Source: an uncultured bacterium
GTDB taxonomy: Bacteria > Verrucomicrobiota > Lentisphaeria > Victivallales > UBA1829
NCBI GenBank assembly: GCA_902780135.1
Contig: CACZEK010000012.1
Location: forward strand, 62,001-126,000
DNA: 64,000 nt
Direction: 5' to 3'
The position numbers and the translations under genes are program-made. Below, one piece after another: positions 1 through 8,069 of this stretch. Position 1 is the first letter of the stretch; the number at the start of each line of letters is the position of its first letter. The notes below the pieces were generated by a model. It searched no databases. It saw nothing but the letters and a program-made list of their open reading frames with translations, and was not told the DNA's origin.

Positions 1-785
1 CCGATCCGCTCCTCGGAAACAATCCGCACCTCCGGCGCGCCATCACGCTCGCGTTCGACAGAGAACGCCGCATCGAACACTCCGGGAGCCGGTTCTCCGC
101 CGCCTACGGACCGGTCCCCCCGGGCGTCCCGGGCGCGGTCACGGAACCGAATCCCGAGCTCGGACACCGCGACGTCGAGGCCGCGAAACGCGAGCTCGAA
201 CTGGCGGGCTACAAGGACGGCATCGACCCGAAGACCGGGCGCGCGCTCGTGATCACGTTCGACCAGACCGGCAGCGACACGTTCTACCGCCAGACCGCCG
301 AGCTCATGGCAAATGACATGGCGGAGATCGGGATCGAGATCCAGCCGGAGTTCAACACCTGGCCGCGTTTCGTGCAGAAACTCCGCGCCGGCAGCATCCA
401 GCTCTTCCGCTACTCCTGGACCGCCGACTACCCCGACGCCGAAAACTTCCTCCAGCTCTTCTACGGCGAGAACGCCGGCGGCTGCAACCGTGTGAACTAC
501 CGTTCGGCGGAATACGACGCCATGTACCGCGAATTCCTCGCGGTCTCCGATCCCGCCGAGTACGCCGCGCGCTCGCAGAAGATGATCCGGTTCCTGCAGG
601 GGGAATGCCCCTGGATCTTCGAGACGCACACCATGTGCTTCGTGATGGCGCACGAATGGCTCTCCGGCTACATGCCGCACGATTTCGCGTTCAACCGCTG
701 GAAATACCTCTCCGTCGATCCCGCCGCTCGCGAACGGAAGATCAAGTCGTTCAAGCCGTTCTCCATGAACGAGCTGACGTACTGA
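1..785 (+). CDS. Peptide/oligopeptide ABC transporter substrate-binding protein, C-terminal part
   Basis: The frame is open from base 3 to the stop at 783-785, so this is the 3' part of a gene beginning outside the window. The visible ~260 residues look like the C-terminal lobe of family 5 extracellular solute-binding proteins (DppA/OppA type). They include an early LRRAITLAFDRE segment, then AKRELELAGY, and a later YSWTADYPDAENFLQLFYG segment; the last is a hallmark of this family. The protein would bind peptides or similar solutes in the periplasm and deliver them to an ABC permease. No permease genes lie downstream, so partners must be upstream or elsewhere. The family call is strong; the substrate cannot be read. 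Confidence 0.88.
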   Translation, partial: DPLLGNNPHLRRAITLAFDRERRIEHSGSRFSAAYGPVPPGVPGAVTEPNPELGHRDVEAAKRELELAGYKDGIDPKTGRALVITFDQTGSDTFYRQTAELMANDMAEIGIEIQPEFNTWPRFVQKLRAGSIQLFRYSWTADYPDAENFLQLFYGENAGGCNRVNYRSAEYDAMYREFLAVSDPAEYAARSQKMIRFLQGECPWIFETHTMCFVMAHEWLSGYMPHDFAFNRWKYLSVDPAARERKIKSFKPFSMNELTY

Positions 786-823
786 TTTTTCCGCTCATCC
801 CGAACATAATAACACATTTCCGC

Positions 824-863
824 TTGCATTTTCGCAAAAGAAGTGTATAGTACAAGTATACAC
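824..863 (+). promoter_or_regulatory. Promoter and palindromic operator of the toxin-antitoxin pair
   Basis: A TTGCAT -35 (824-829) and TATAGT -10 (846-851) are 16 bp apart. A perfect inverted repeat, GTGTATA (843-849) and TATACAC (857-863) with a 7-bp spacer, overlaps the -10. A palindrome there, just before the antitoxin gene, fits autorepression by the antitoxin or the toxin-antitoxin complex, as is usual for such modules (inference). The antitoxin's AGGAGG follows at 870-875. Confidence 0.6.
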
Positions 864-881
864 TTTCAAAGGAGGCGAACC

Positions 882-1127
882 ATGGAAGCAAGTGTCCTGG
901 ATCTCAGAAAAAGAATGCGCGAGGTCATGACGGCCATCGACCGCCACGAAACGGTCACGCTCACGCATCGCGGGAAACGCCGCGCCGTCATCGTTCCCCT
1001 CGCCCAAACGAAGAAGGCGAAGGTCAGAACCGCCGATCTTGCCGCGTTCGGCATGTGGAGCGACCGCCCCGAAATGGCCGATCCCGCCGCCTACGTGGAA
1101 ACGATCCGCAAACCGAGGTTCCGCTGA
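882..1127 (+). CDS. Phd/YefM-family antitoxin
   Basis: An 81-residue protein whose N-terminal half resembles Phd/YefM antitoxins: a short helix, then HRGKRRAVIVPL, which matches the family beta-strand segment (HRGKPVAVLVP in typical members). The start is set by AGGAGG 7 bases upstream of ATG 882; an earlier in-frame ATG at 843 lies inside the operator and is rejected. The basic N-terminal domain should bind the operator at 843-863, and the C-terminal tail should wrap the toxin. The stop overlaps the toxin start (TGATG), so the two are translationally coupled. Confidence 0.85.
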   Translation: MEASVLDLRKRMREVMTAIDRHETVTLTHRGKRRAVIVPLAQTKKAKVRTADLAAFGMWSDRPEMADPAAYVETIRKPRFR

Positions 1128-1507
1128 TGCTGTTCGATACGGATGTCCTGATCTGGGCGCTTCGCGGCTCGAAGAAGGCGGCGAAGGAGATTGACAACGA
1201 CGAAAACCGTTTCATCTCCGCGGTCAACTACATGGAGCTGATGCAGGGCGCGCGGAGCAGGCAGGAACAGAGCCTGATCAAGCAGTTCCTGAACGCGCTG
1301 GATTTCACCGTCCTGCCGATCACGGAGGCGATCTCGCACCGTGCTGTGATCTTCATCGAGGAACACGCGCTGCGCTCCGGCATCCAGCTCGCCGACGCTC
1401 TCGTCTTTGCGACAGCCTGCGAGCATTCCCTCACGCTGTGCAGCGCCAATCAGAAGCATTTCCGGAGCATCCGGTCGCTCGATTCCAAGGTCTTCAAGCC
1501 GGAATAA
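1127..1507 (+). CDS. vapC: VapC-like PIN-domain toxin (ribonuclease)
   Basis: A 126-residue PIN-domain protein. It begins MLFDTDVLIW, giving the first acidic metal ligand, then has NYMELMQGAR (conserved Glu) and IQLADALVFATA (conserved Asp) near residue 90. These are the carboxylates that bind Mg2+ or Mn2+ in VapC ribonucleases. The start ATG overlaps the antitoxin stop by one base, the normal antitoxin-first order. VapC toxins usually cleave tRNA or rRNA; this protein's target cannot be deduced. The longer open frame reaching back to 1055 lies within the antitoxin and has no ribosome binding site. Confidence 0.9.
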   Translation: MLFDTDVLIWALRGSKKAAKEIDNDENRFISAVNYMELMQGARSRQEQSLIKQFLNALDFTVLPITEAISHRAVIFIEEHALRSGIQLADALVFATACEHSLTLCSANQKHFRSIRSLDSKVFKPE

Positions 1508-1514
1508 GACGGGG

Positions 1515-1919
1515 TCATGTCTCCGGTTTGGACGGGGACGGTTCGGACGGGCGTTTCTTCTTCCGGATGATTCCAACCGCGCCCAGGAGGGCTCCGATGA
1601 TCACTCCGGCCGGAACGAACAGAAGCGTCCAGCCGATTATAAGAGCCCCCGCGATTGTCACATATTCCCAAAAAGTCATCATCTCGTAATCGAGGTCATC
1701 CTGAGCAGTCAGGTAATTCACGGTCAGGATAATCACATACAGAAAGGCAAGCCCCCACGCCGTGAAGAGTCCGCAGATCAGTCCGCGACATGCGCCATAG
1801 CCGACCCTGTCGGTCCATGTTTCCATTTTGTCCTGAAACGCCGCCACGCGACCGGACGCATTTTTTGCGCTTTCCGGCCCGTTTTCAGGAGTGTCCGATG
1901 AGTTTTTATCTTCTTTCAT
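1515..1919 (-). CDS. Small membrane protein of unknown function
   Basis: A 134-residue protein from ATG 1919; an in-frame TTG at 1964 would add 15 residues, and neither start has a strong ribosome binding site. The first ~45 residues are charged and hydrophilic. Two or three hydrophobic segments follow (GLFTAWGLAFLYVIILTV, then a long hydrophobic stretch from ITIAGALII-like residues through GALLGAVGII), ending in a Lys/Arg/Pro-rich tail. I recognise no family. It converges on the toxin gene with a 7-bp gap. Its reality is supported by the consistent membrane topology. Confidence 0.6.
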   Translation of the reverse strand: MKEDKNSSDTPENGPESAKNASGRVAAFQDKMETWTDRVGYGACRGLICGLFTAWGLAFLYVIILTVNYLTAQDDLDYEMMTFWEYVTIAGALIIGWTLLFVPAGVIIGALLGAVGIIRKKKRPSEPSPSKPET

Positions 1920-2132
1920 GTTCCATTTCGATCGGTTCGGGGGATTCCTTCGGCAGGAGATCAAAACGGAAATAATATATCATAACAAAACATGAATTGC
2001 AAATCGCTTTCCCCCCTGTGTTTTTGTCAACACGAAGACGGGCAGGGATCGAATCCTTTCATCCGTCCTGCCGTTCAGTTTCAGGCGAGGCTGCGAACGG
2101 GTAAAAAAAGCGAAAAAAGCCTGCCGGACCGG

Positions 2133-2160
2133 TTGCATTTGAACCTTCGGACTGTATATT
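2133..2160 (+). promoter_or_regulatory. Promoter of the ydbH-ynbE-ydbL operon
   Basis: TTGCAT (2133-2138) and TATATT (2155-2160) are separated by 16 bp. The predicted start of transcription near 2167 is followed at once by AGGAAGG (2172-2178), 5 bases before ATG 2184. This supports 2184, rather than the internal ATG 2247, as the start of the first gene. Confidence 0.6.
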
Positions 2161-2183
2161 ATTAGAGAATCAGGAAGGTCAAT

Positions 2184-5100
2184 ATGGGAGTATTGTGCCC
2201 ATATTTCTACAGCAACCCGCCCGAACATCAAAATACAAAACGCATCATGCCGGACTCCGAACCTGAAAAAACGAACGTCCCCGCCGGGATGCCGGACTCT
2301 TCCGGGACCGACAAGCGGAAATCCGAACCGGACAAGAAAACGTCCGGGGCGTCCGCCGCGCCCGCGAAGAAGCAGCCGGTCCCGCGCCGCGCGAAGTGGG
2401 CGATCGCCCTGCTGTCGGTCCTGTGCGTGATCCTGCTGGGCGCGCTGGTCGAGCTGGCGTGCCTGCCGCGTTTTCTGGAGGAGGACATCAACAAACTCCT
2501 TCAGCCGCTGGCGGAAGGCGGCGGCGTGGAGTTCCGCATCAAAACGATCAGCCTGACCTCGGCGGAGATCGCCTGCAAGCTCACCGATACCTCCGGCGGC
2601 GCGGCGCGCAACGTCGGCGGCATCGGCGCGTTTTCCGTCCGCTACTCCCCGCTCTCGCTCCTGCGCGACAAGACCATCGAAGCCGTCGAGATCGAAAACT
2701 GCGACGTCACGGCGGATTATTCCGGCGGCTCCGTCCGGATCCCCGCCTACGACCTCTTCGCAAAGGCGTTCCGGCCCGGCGAACCGAAGGAGAAGAGCGA
2801 CGCCCCCGCCCCGGACGACCTCAACGCCGTGATCCCGGTGAAGATCGGGCGAATCTCCCTCTCCGGCAGCCTGTCGGCGGAGTCCCGCAGCGAGGACGCC
2901 GTGGACATCCTGCACGTCCCGTACGCGGTCACGGTCAAGCCCGACCCGGAACTGGGCTGGAACAAGCTCGACTGTTCGCTGTCGGTGCATTTCGCGACCA
3001 ACGCCGTCGAGTGCCGCGCCGCGTATCTGCACACGGAAAAGAAGGTGATTCTGGACCTCGAAAACTTCACGCTCGCCACGTCCGCCATGCCCGGCACGGT
3101 CCGCAGCGCTCTCCCGCGCGGACTCCGCGCCGGACTCTCGTTCCGCTCGAAGGCGGAGCTCGATTTGAACACGCTCAAGGTCAAGGAGGATTCGTCCGTC
3201 GAGGGCGCGTTCACGGTCGCCTACCGTACCCCGCAGGGGCTCCGCATCAACTCCGAAACGCCGTTCTCCGTGAAGATGCTCCCGGACGAGGTCGTTTCGC
3301 TCGCGGTCGGCGCGCTGAAGGGCGAATACGACGCGATCCCGTTCGAACTCGGCGAGATCAAGGCGTCCGTCTCGCTCCCCGAACGCACCGTCCGGGGCGG
3401 ATTCCAGGTCAAACTCGCCGAGTCCGAGCCCGCAAAGTTCAGCGTCTCCGGCTGCATGAACGCCGAACGGACCGGCATTGAACTCTCGCTCGACAACACA
3501 CCCCTCCTCAAAGCCGCCTACAAAGGCGCGGACGTCGCGTTCCGTCCCGGCAAGCTCGCCGCCGAGGTCGGTTTCATCGACGACGAGCTTGTGGCATCAG
3601 CCGATTTTTCATGCGGCGAGATCCGGGCCGGATTCGAGGGCGCGCTCCTCAATCCCGAGCTCAAAGGACTGACCGCGTTTCTCCGCCCCGCCTCCATCAC
3701 GGCACACGTCGGAATAGACACCAGCACGAAGGAGGCTTCCGTCGAGCTTACGGGCGGCGAACTCGGCGCCGGATTCAAGGGAACAAACGTCGTCTACAGG
3801 CCGGAACGCATTCATGCGGGACTCGACTCGGCTGGCGAAGAAACGGTCCTTTCCGCCGGGCTCACGGGCGGCGAGCTCACCGCGGACACCGGCGGCATCC
3901 GTGCATCCTTCCGCCCGGAAACGTTCGCCGCCGAGCTCAAATCGTGCGAGGGCGCATGGGAGCTTACCGTCGGACTTCTCGGAAAACAGCTCCTCGCCGA
4001 GCTTGAGGGCATGAGCTGTTCGGCGGATGCGCTCGCGTTCAACGCCGAATCGCAGAACGGACAGACGTACAAAGCCGACGCGAAGATCACCGCGTTCAAG
4101 TTCAAGCAGGACGCCGCCAACCTCACCTACGCCGCGCCGGAACTCAAACTGAACGCCGCGTTCGACATCGGCGGGGGCGTCCTCTCCGGCGATGCCGTCT
4201 GCCCCGATTCCGCGCTTGCCATGCCCGAGCTGAAGCTCCTCGCGAAGAACCTGCAATGGGAATTCCCGTTCGACATGGCGCTGGCTTCGGCGGATGAGGA
4301 GTCCGCGGAAGCAGAACCGGAGACGGATGAAAAGCTGCTCCGGCCGCGCACGGGCAGGGTCGCGCTCGGCGACTTCGAATTCAACGGCATTCAGGCGGCT
4401 TCGCTCGACGGGACGGTCCAATGGGACGACGCCGCAAAGGCGTTTCACCTGAAGACCGACGCGAAGCTTCTCTCCATCAGCGGGCAAATCTATGCGGACG
4501 TCGTGCTCGGCGCCGCCGGGGTGGAGACCGAGTGCGGCATCACCATCCCCGAACAGGACGCCGACCTGTCGAAGGACCTCGCGGCGTTCCTCCCGCAGTT
4601 CGAGGAGATTTTCTGCATCGGCAAGCTCGGCGGCAGCGCGGTCTACAGGATCCTGCCGAAGACCACCACCGGCAACGCGAAGTTCCGCATCTCCGGCGCA
4701 GACGTCCTCATCCCGGAACAGAAACTCGAGGTGCGCGGCATCGACCTCGGATTCGAGGTCCCGGAGATCGCCATCCTCAAATCCGCGCCCGGCCAGACGC
4801 TCTCCTTCCGGTCCGTGAAGTACGACAAGATCGAGACCGGCTCCGGCCGCGCCACGTTCCGCATGGAGGCCCCGGACACCTGGCAGATCGAAAACGCCCA
4901 CCTCAACTGGTGCAACGGCAACATCCGCCTCGGCGGCATCACGTACCGGCCAGGACAGGAGACCACCGAGGCGGTGCTCTACTGCGACCGCCTGGAGCTC
5001 CCGCTCTTCCTCACGCAGATCGGGCTCGGCGAGATCAACGGCAGCGGCTCCATCAACGGCACCATCCCCGTCGTGCTCAAGCAGAAGACCGACGCCTTCG

Positions 5101-5507
5101 GCAAATCGAAGATCGACAACATCTATTTCGAGGACGCGTTCCTCTTCTCCACTCCCGGCGAGGAGGGCATGATCAAGGGCGACATCGACGAAGCCCTGAT
5201 GGACTCCTCCGGCGGCATCGAAATGGAGCTCGCGAAAGACGCCCTGAAGGACTTCTCCTACTCCTGGGTCCGCATGCGCATGGAGTCCGCCGGCCCCGAC
5301 AAGGACGCCATGAAGCTCTCGCTTTCGCTCGACGGACGCCCGAACCGCGCGTTGTACTATGCGTTCGACGAGAACACCGCCTCGTTCATGAAGTCCAACA
5401 CCCCGTGCGTCTTCCAGGGCATCCGCCTGGACACGAACGTGAACATGTACGGGAAGGCGATGGAGCTCGTCGACTATTTCCAGAAGATCTTCTCCAAAGC
5501 GGAGTGA
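2184..5507 (+). CDS. ydbH: YdbH-like AsmA-family intermembrane lipid transport protein
   Basis: A 1107-residue protein with a Lys/Pro/Ala-rich cytoplasmic N-terminus, one membrane anchor at about residues 72-92, and a very long periplasmic part of beta-rich repeats. The C-terminal ~250 residues (INGSGSINGTIPVVL, later DFSYSWVRMRM and a final NVNMYGKAMELVDYFQKIF) match the C-terminal region of E. coli YdbH. YdbH-type proteins are thought to form a hydrophobic groove that bridges the inner and outer membranes and moves phospholipids. The assignment is greatly strengthened by ynbE-like and ydbL-like genes directly downstream in the E. coli order. The N-terminal 21 residues before the second Met look unconstrained and the true start could be 2247, but only 2184 has a ribosome binding site. 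Confidence 0.85.
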   Translation: MGVLCPYFYSNPPEHQNTKRIMPDSEPEKTNVPAGMPDSSGTDKRKSEPDKKTSGASAAPAKKQPVPRRAKWAIALLSVLCVILLGALVELACLPRFLEEDINKLLQPLAEGGGVEFRIKTISLTSAEIACKLTDTSGGAARNVGGIGAFSVRYSPLSLLRDKTIEAVEIENCDVTADYSGGSVRIPAYDLFAKAFRPGEPKEKSDAPAPDDLNAVIPVKIGRISLSGSLSAESRSEDAVDILHVPYAVTVKPDPELGWNKLDCSLSVHFATNAVECRAAYLHTEKKVILDLENFTLATSAMPGTVRSALPRGLRAGLSFRSKAELDLNTLKVKEDSSVEGAFTVAYRTPQGLRINSETPFSVKMLPDEVVSLAVGALKGEYDAIPFELGEIKASVSLPERTVRGGFQVKLAESEPAKFSVSGCMNAERTGIELSLDNTPLLKAAYKGADVAFRPGKLAAEVGFIDDELVASADFSCGEIRAGFEGALLNPELKGLTAFLRPASITAHVGIDTSTKEASVELTGGELGAGFKGTNVVYRPERIHAGLDSAGEETVLSAGLTGGELTADTGGIRASFRPETFAAELKSCEGAWELTVGLLGKQLLAELEGMSCSADALAFNAESQNGQTYKADAKITAFKFKQDAANLTYAAPELKLNAAFDIGGGVLSGDAVCPDSALAMPELKLLAKNLQWEFPFDMALASADEESAEAEPETDEKLLRPRTGRVALGDFEFNGIQAASLDGTVQWDDAAKAFHLKTDAKLLSISGQIYADVVLGAAGVETECGITIPEQDADLSKDLAAFLPQFEEIFCIGKLGGSAVYRILPKTTTGNAKFRISGADVLIPEQKLEVRGIDLGFEVPEIAILKSAPGQTLSFRSVKYDKIETGSGRATFRMEAPDTWQIENAHLNWCNGNIRLGGITYRPGQETTEAVLYCDRLELPLFLTQIGLGEINGSGSINGTIPVVLKQKTDAFGKSKIDNIYFEDAFLFSTPGEEGMIKGDIDEALMDSSGGIEMELAKDALKDFSYSWVRMRMESAGPDKDAMKLSLSLDGRPNRALYYAFDENTASFMKSNTPCVFQGIRLDTNVNMYGKAMELVDYFQKIFSKAE

Positions 5508-5599
5508 CCATACCCCACGAACCCTTAACCAGTCAATACAAACTGCAACACATAACGCAACCAGCAAAAAAAACCAACAACCGGAAAGGAATCCACACC

Positions 5600-5791
5600 A
5601 TGAAAAAATTCCTGCCAGTCCTCGCCGCCGCGGTCGTCCTGCTCGGCCTCGGCACTTCGTCCTGCATCCGGACGCAGAACGAGGTCGACGTCAAGCCGAT
5701 CGAGATCAAGCCCGTCCACATCACGCTCGACATCAACATCCGCATCGAAAAAGCCCTCGACGACTTCTTCGGCGACATCGACGCTCTTTAA
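5600..5791 (+). CDS. ynbE: YnbE-like small outer-membrane lipoprotein
   Basis: A 63-residue lipoprotein. A hydrophobic signal (MKKFLPVLAAAVVLLGL) ends at a lipobox-like TSSC with Cys22 as the lipidated residue. The mature part, PVHITLDINIRIEKALDDFF, aligns with E. coli YnbE, which has PITINMNVKIEHEI in the same place. In E. coli YnbE is an outer-membrane lipoprotein that pairs with the C-terminus of YdbH to complete an intermembrane bridge. AAAGGA lies upstream of ATG 5600. The gene sits between the ydbH-like and ydbL-like genes. Confidence 0.85.
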   Translation: MKKFLPVLAAAVVLLGLGTSSCIRTQNEVDVKPIEIKPVHITLDINIRIEKALDDFFGDIDAL

Positions 5792-5820
5792 TCCGAACCT
5801 TTCTTTCAGGAGACTTTACC

Positions 5821-6258
5821 ATGAAAAAACTGCTCGCTCTCTCCGTCGCGGTCTTCGCGCTTTCCTTCGCCGTCCCGATGGCGCTTTCCGCCGCCGATGA
5901 CGCCGCCACCATCAAGAAGCACATGGTCGAACGCAAGCCCAAGATCGACGCCATGAAAAAGGCCGGCACCGTCGGCGAAGCCAATACCGGATACCTCGAA
6001 GCCATGAAGAAGGACAAAGACGGCAAGGACGTCAAGCTCGCCGAAGACGACACCAAGCTCATCGACGCCGAAAACGCCGACCGCAAGGCCGTTTATGCCG
6101 CCATCGCCAAGAAGGAAGGCTCCACCGTCGAGAAGGTCGGCGAACTCCGCGCCAAGCAGATCCGCGCCAAAGCCCCCGAAGGCGAATTCATCCAGGGCGA
6201 AGACGGCAAGTGGGTCAAGGCGCCCAAGCCCGCCGAAAAGCCCGCCGAAAAGAAGTAA
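5821..6258 (+). CDS. ydbL: YdbL-like periplasmic protein (DUF1318)
   Basis: A 145-residue secreted protein with a signal peptide cut near residue 24 (ALSAADDAA). The middle and end contain family landmarks: GTVGEANTGYLEAM, NADRKAVYAAIAKKEG, and EGEFIQGEDGKWVKA. E. coli YdbL carries GRVGETFYGYLVAL, NAERKASYQQLAKQ and PGEYVQGINGKWV at the same positions. In E. coli YdbL modulates the YdbH-YnbE bridge. The Lys/Pro/Ala-rich tail is extra relative to E. coli. AGGAGA lies 7 bases upstream of the start. It is the third gene of the operon. Confidence 0.88.
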   Translation: MKKLLALSVAVFALSFAVPMALSAADDAATIKKHMVERKPKIDAMKKAGTVGEANTGYLEAMKKDKDGKDVKLAEDDTKLIDAENADRKAVYAAIAKKEGSTVEKVGELRAKQIRAKAPEGEFIQGEDGKWVKAPKPAEKPAEKK

Positions 6259-6303
6259 GGCGAAAAGCAACACATAATAATCGGACAACCAAACGGATTA
6301 ACA

Positions 6304-6332
6304 GCTACTGCTGCATCTTCAGCAGCAGTAGC
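6304..6332. promoter_or_regulatory. Perfect 11-bp inverted repeat upstream of the restriction-modification genes
   Basis: GCTACTGCTGC (6304-6314) is repeated inverted as GCAGCAGTAGC (6322-6332) around a 7-base loop, 33 bases before the methyltransferase GTG. No T-run follows, so it is not a standard terminator for ydbL. It could be an operator or an RNA hairpin controlling the methyltransferase (inference). Confidence 0.5.
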
Positions 6333-6365
6333 GTCTATGCTTGATATTGTTACAGGAGAAAGAAA

Positions 6366-8069
6366 GTGATTATATCTTCTGATATACACACTGATTCCGA
6401 ATCTTCCAATGATTCCCCAAACAGCAAACGACCCAAAAAAGGCAAGGATTTCGTGACCTTAACCAAGCTGGGACGCACCGCTGTTTCCAACAAACATGAT
6501 TCGGATTTGAAACAACTCTCGTTTGATGATCTATTTGATTGGATCCACAAAGAGACACAGACACAAAATACACAGCAAAACCCTCGTCCCATGAGACTTG
6601 CAACTGTTTTCAGTGGAATCGGGGCTATTGAACATGCGTTAATCCGCTCTCATCTGCAACATGAAATAGTTTTTGCCTGTGATAATGGAGAGCAAACTCC
6701 TTTTCCATGTAAAGCTGTTAAATGGGATGCATGCATAGAGACATTTAAGGACCTATCCTCCTTTATAGATTCGATAGAACCGAAAACAAACAGTCAGAAA
6801 GTCGCTGCTGAAATTATATACAACCAAAGAAACACTATTCAGCGTCTGCTCGATGGTGCCCCAGCTACAAGTAAACGTCCTGAACGAGAATTAAAAGACA
6901 GAGTTCAGATGCTTTTTGAAGCAGTTGGTTTTTATAAATTCCGTGTCAAATGGGAACAGGAACAGGACTGGACAAAGAGAAAACAATTAGTGGATGAATT
7001 ATATCGTCCATTGTTGTCCCGAAACAAAGTACGACAATCTTACATGGCGAATTATCCTGTTGATAATGATCGCTTTCACTGGAATGTATCTTTCCTCGAG
7101 GGTGAACCATACCGTGATCAGGTTGACCTGTTTGTTGGCGGAAGCCCTTGTCAGTCGTTCAGTTTAGTTGGGAAACAAATGGGCTTGTCTGATACTCGCG
7201 GCACATTGTTTTATGAATTCGCCCGTCTCGTTTCTGAGATTAGGCCCAAATGTTTTATTTATGAAAATGTCAGAGCCGTTTTAAGCAATGATAATGGGCG
7301 AACATGGGAAGTAATGTCAAAAGTGTTTTCGGAAATCGGCTATAGGTGGAGCTGTAAGATACTAAATGCAAAAGACTATGGAGTTCCTCAAAATCGCGAA
7401 CGTTTATTTGTGGTTGGGTTTAGAAAGGATTTGCGCCTTGACAATTCTTTTGAATTTCCAAAACCGATAAAGCTTTCTCGAACGATGCAAGATTTTTTAT
7501 TAGACATTGTTCCCGGAAAGTATTATCTTCCTGAAAAAGGAGTAGATTTTGTAATAGATCAAGGAAATTTAACCAAAAGATATACTCAAGTCAATGGGAC
7601 AGTGCAACTTTGCCAAAAGAAAAACCAGCAGTTTAATTGGCATGGAGATTTCGTTTTCGTTGACGAAAAAACTGCGGCAAAACTTGGAATGCCGGACCTG
7701 GAAAAATACTATCTTTCTGAAAAGGTTCGTCAATATGTACTTGCATCGGGAACAAAAACATTTTATTCAAAACCCCAAACGGACTTGTCTATTGCTCGTC
7801 CGCTTTTAACAACAATGCACAAAATGCATCGAGCCGGAATCGACAATTATATAACAAGAGATGGTCGTATTCGCAAATTGGCCCCTAGAGAGTGTTTGCG
7901 ACTAATGGGATTCAGTGACACATTTAAAATCGTTGTTCCGGATACCTCGATGTATCAACAGGCCGGGAATGCAATAGTTGTCGATGTTCTCATTTCTATT
8001 CTTAACTCCATACAAAAAGTAATCCCTGAAATCTTCCTAAAGGAGGTCCATCATGAAAATTCTAAGTGA
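6366..8069 (+). CDS. DNA (cytosine-5) methyltransferase of a type II restriction-modification system
   Basis: A 567-residue C5 methyltransferase with the ordered motifs: ATVFSGIGAIEHAL (motif I, SAM binding), GGSPCQSFSLVG (motif IV, catalytic Cys), FIYENVRAV (motif VI), DYGVPQNRERLFVVGF (motif VIII), APRECLRLMGF (motif IX) and QQAGNAIVVDVL (motif X). It uses a GTG start with AGGAG 7 bases upstream. It is longer than the usual 330-430 residues: an N-terminal extension of ~75 residues precedes motif I, and a long insertion lies between motifs I and IV. Codon use (many TTA, ATA, AAT) differs sharply from the GC-rich neighbours, suggesting transfer. The recognition sequence cannot be read. Its 3' end overlaps the nuclease gene by 17 bases. 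Confidence 0.95.
   Translation: MIISSDIHTDSESSNDSPNSKRPKKGKDFVTLTKLGRTAVSNKHDSDLKQLSFDDLFDWIHKETQTQNTQQNPRPMRLATVFSGIGAIEHALIRSHLQHEIVFACDNGEQTPFPCKAVKWDACIETFKDLSSFIDSIEPKTNSQKVAAEIIYNQRNTIQRLLDGAPATSKRPERELKDRVQMLFEAVGFYKFRVKWEQEQDWTKRKQLVDELYRPLLSRNKVRQSYMANYPVDNDRFHWNVSFLEGEPYRDQVDLFVGGSPCQSFSLVGKQMGLSDTRGTLFYEFARLVSEIRPKCFIYENVRAVLSNDNGRTWEVMSKVFSEIGYRWSCKILNAKDYGVPQNRERLFVVGFRKDLRLDNSFEFPKPIKLSRTMQDFLLDIVPGKYYLPEKGVDFVIDQGNLTKRYTQVNGTVQLCQKKNQQFNWHGDFVFVDEKTAAKLGMPDLEKYYLSEKVRQYVLASGTKTFYSKPQTDLSIARPLLTTMHKMHRAGIDNYITRDGRIRKLAPRECLRLMGFSDTFKIVVPDTSMYQQAGNAIVVDVLISILNSIQKVIPEIFLKEVHHENSK

Noticed and set aside
2247-5507. Internal ATG 2247 as the ydbH start
   Set aside because: It has no ribosome binding site, whereas 2184 has AGGAAGG just after the predicted transcription start; it remains a fallback.
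8053-8069. Possible frameshift between methyltransferase and nuclease
   Set aside because: The nuclease has its own perfect AGGAGGT and both proteins have complete motifs; the 17-base overlap is ordinary coupling.
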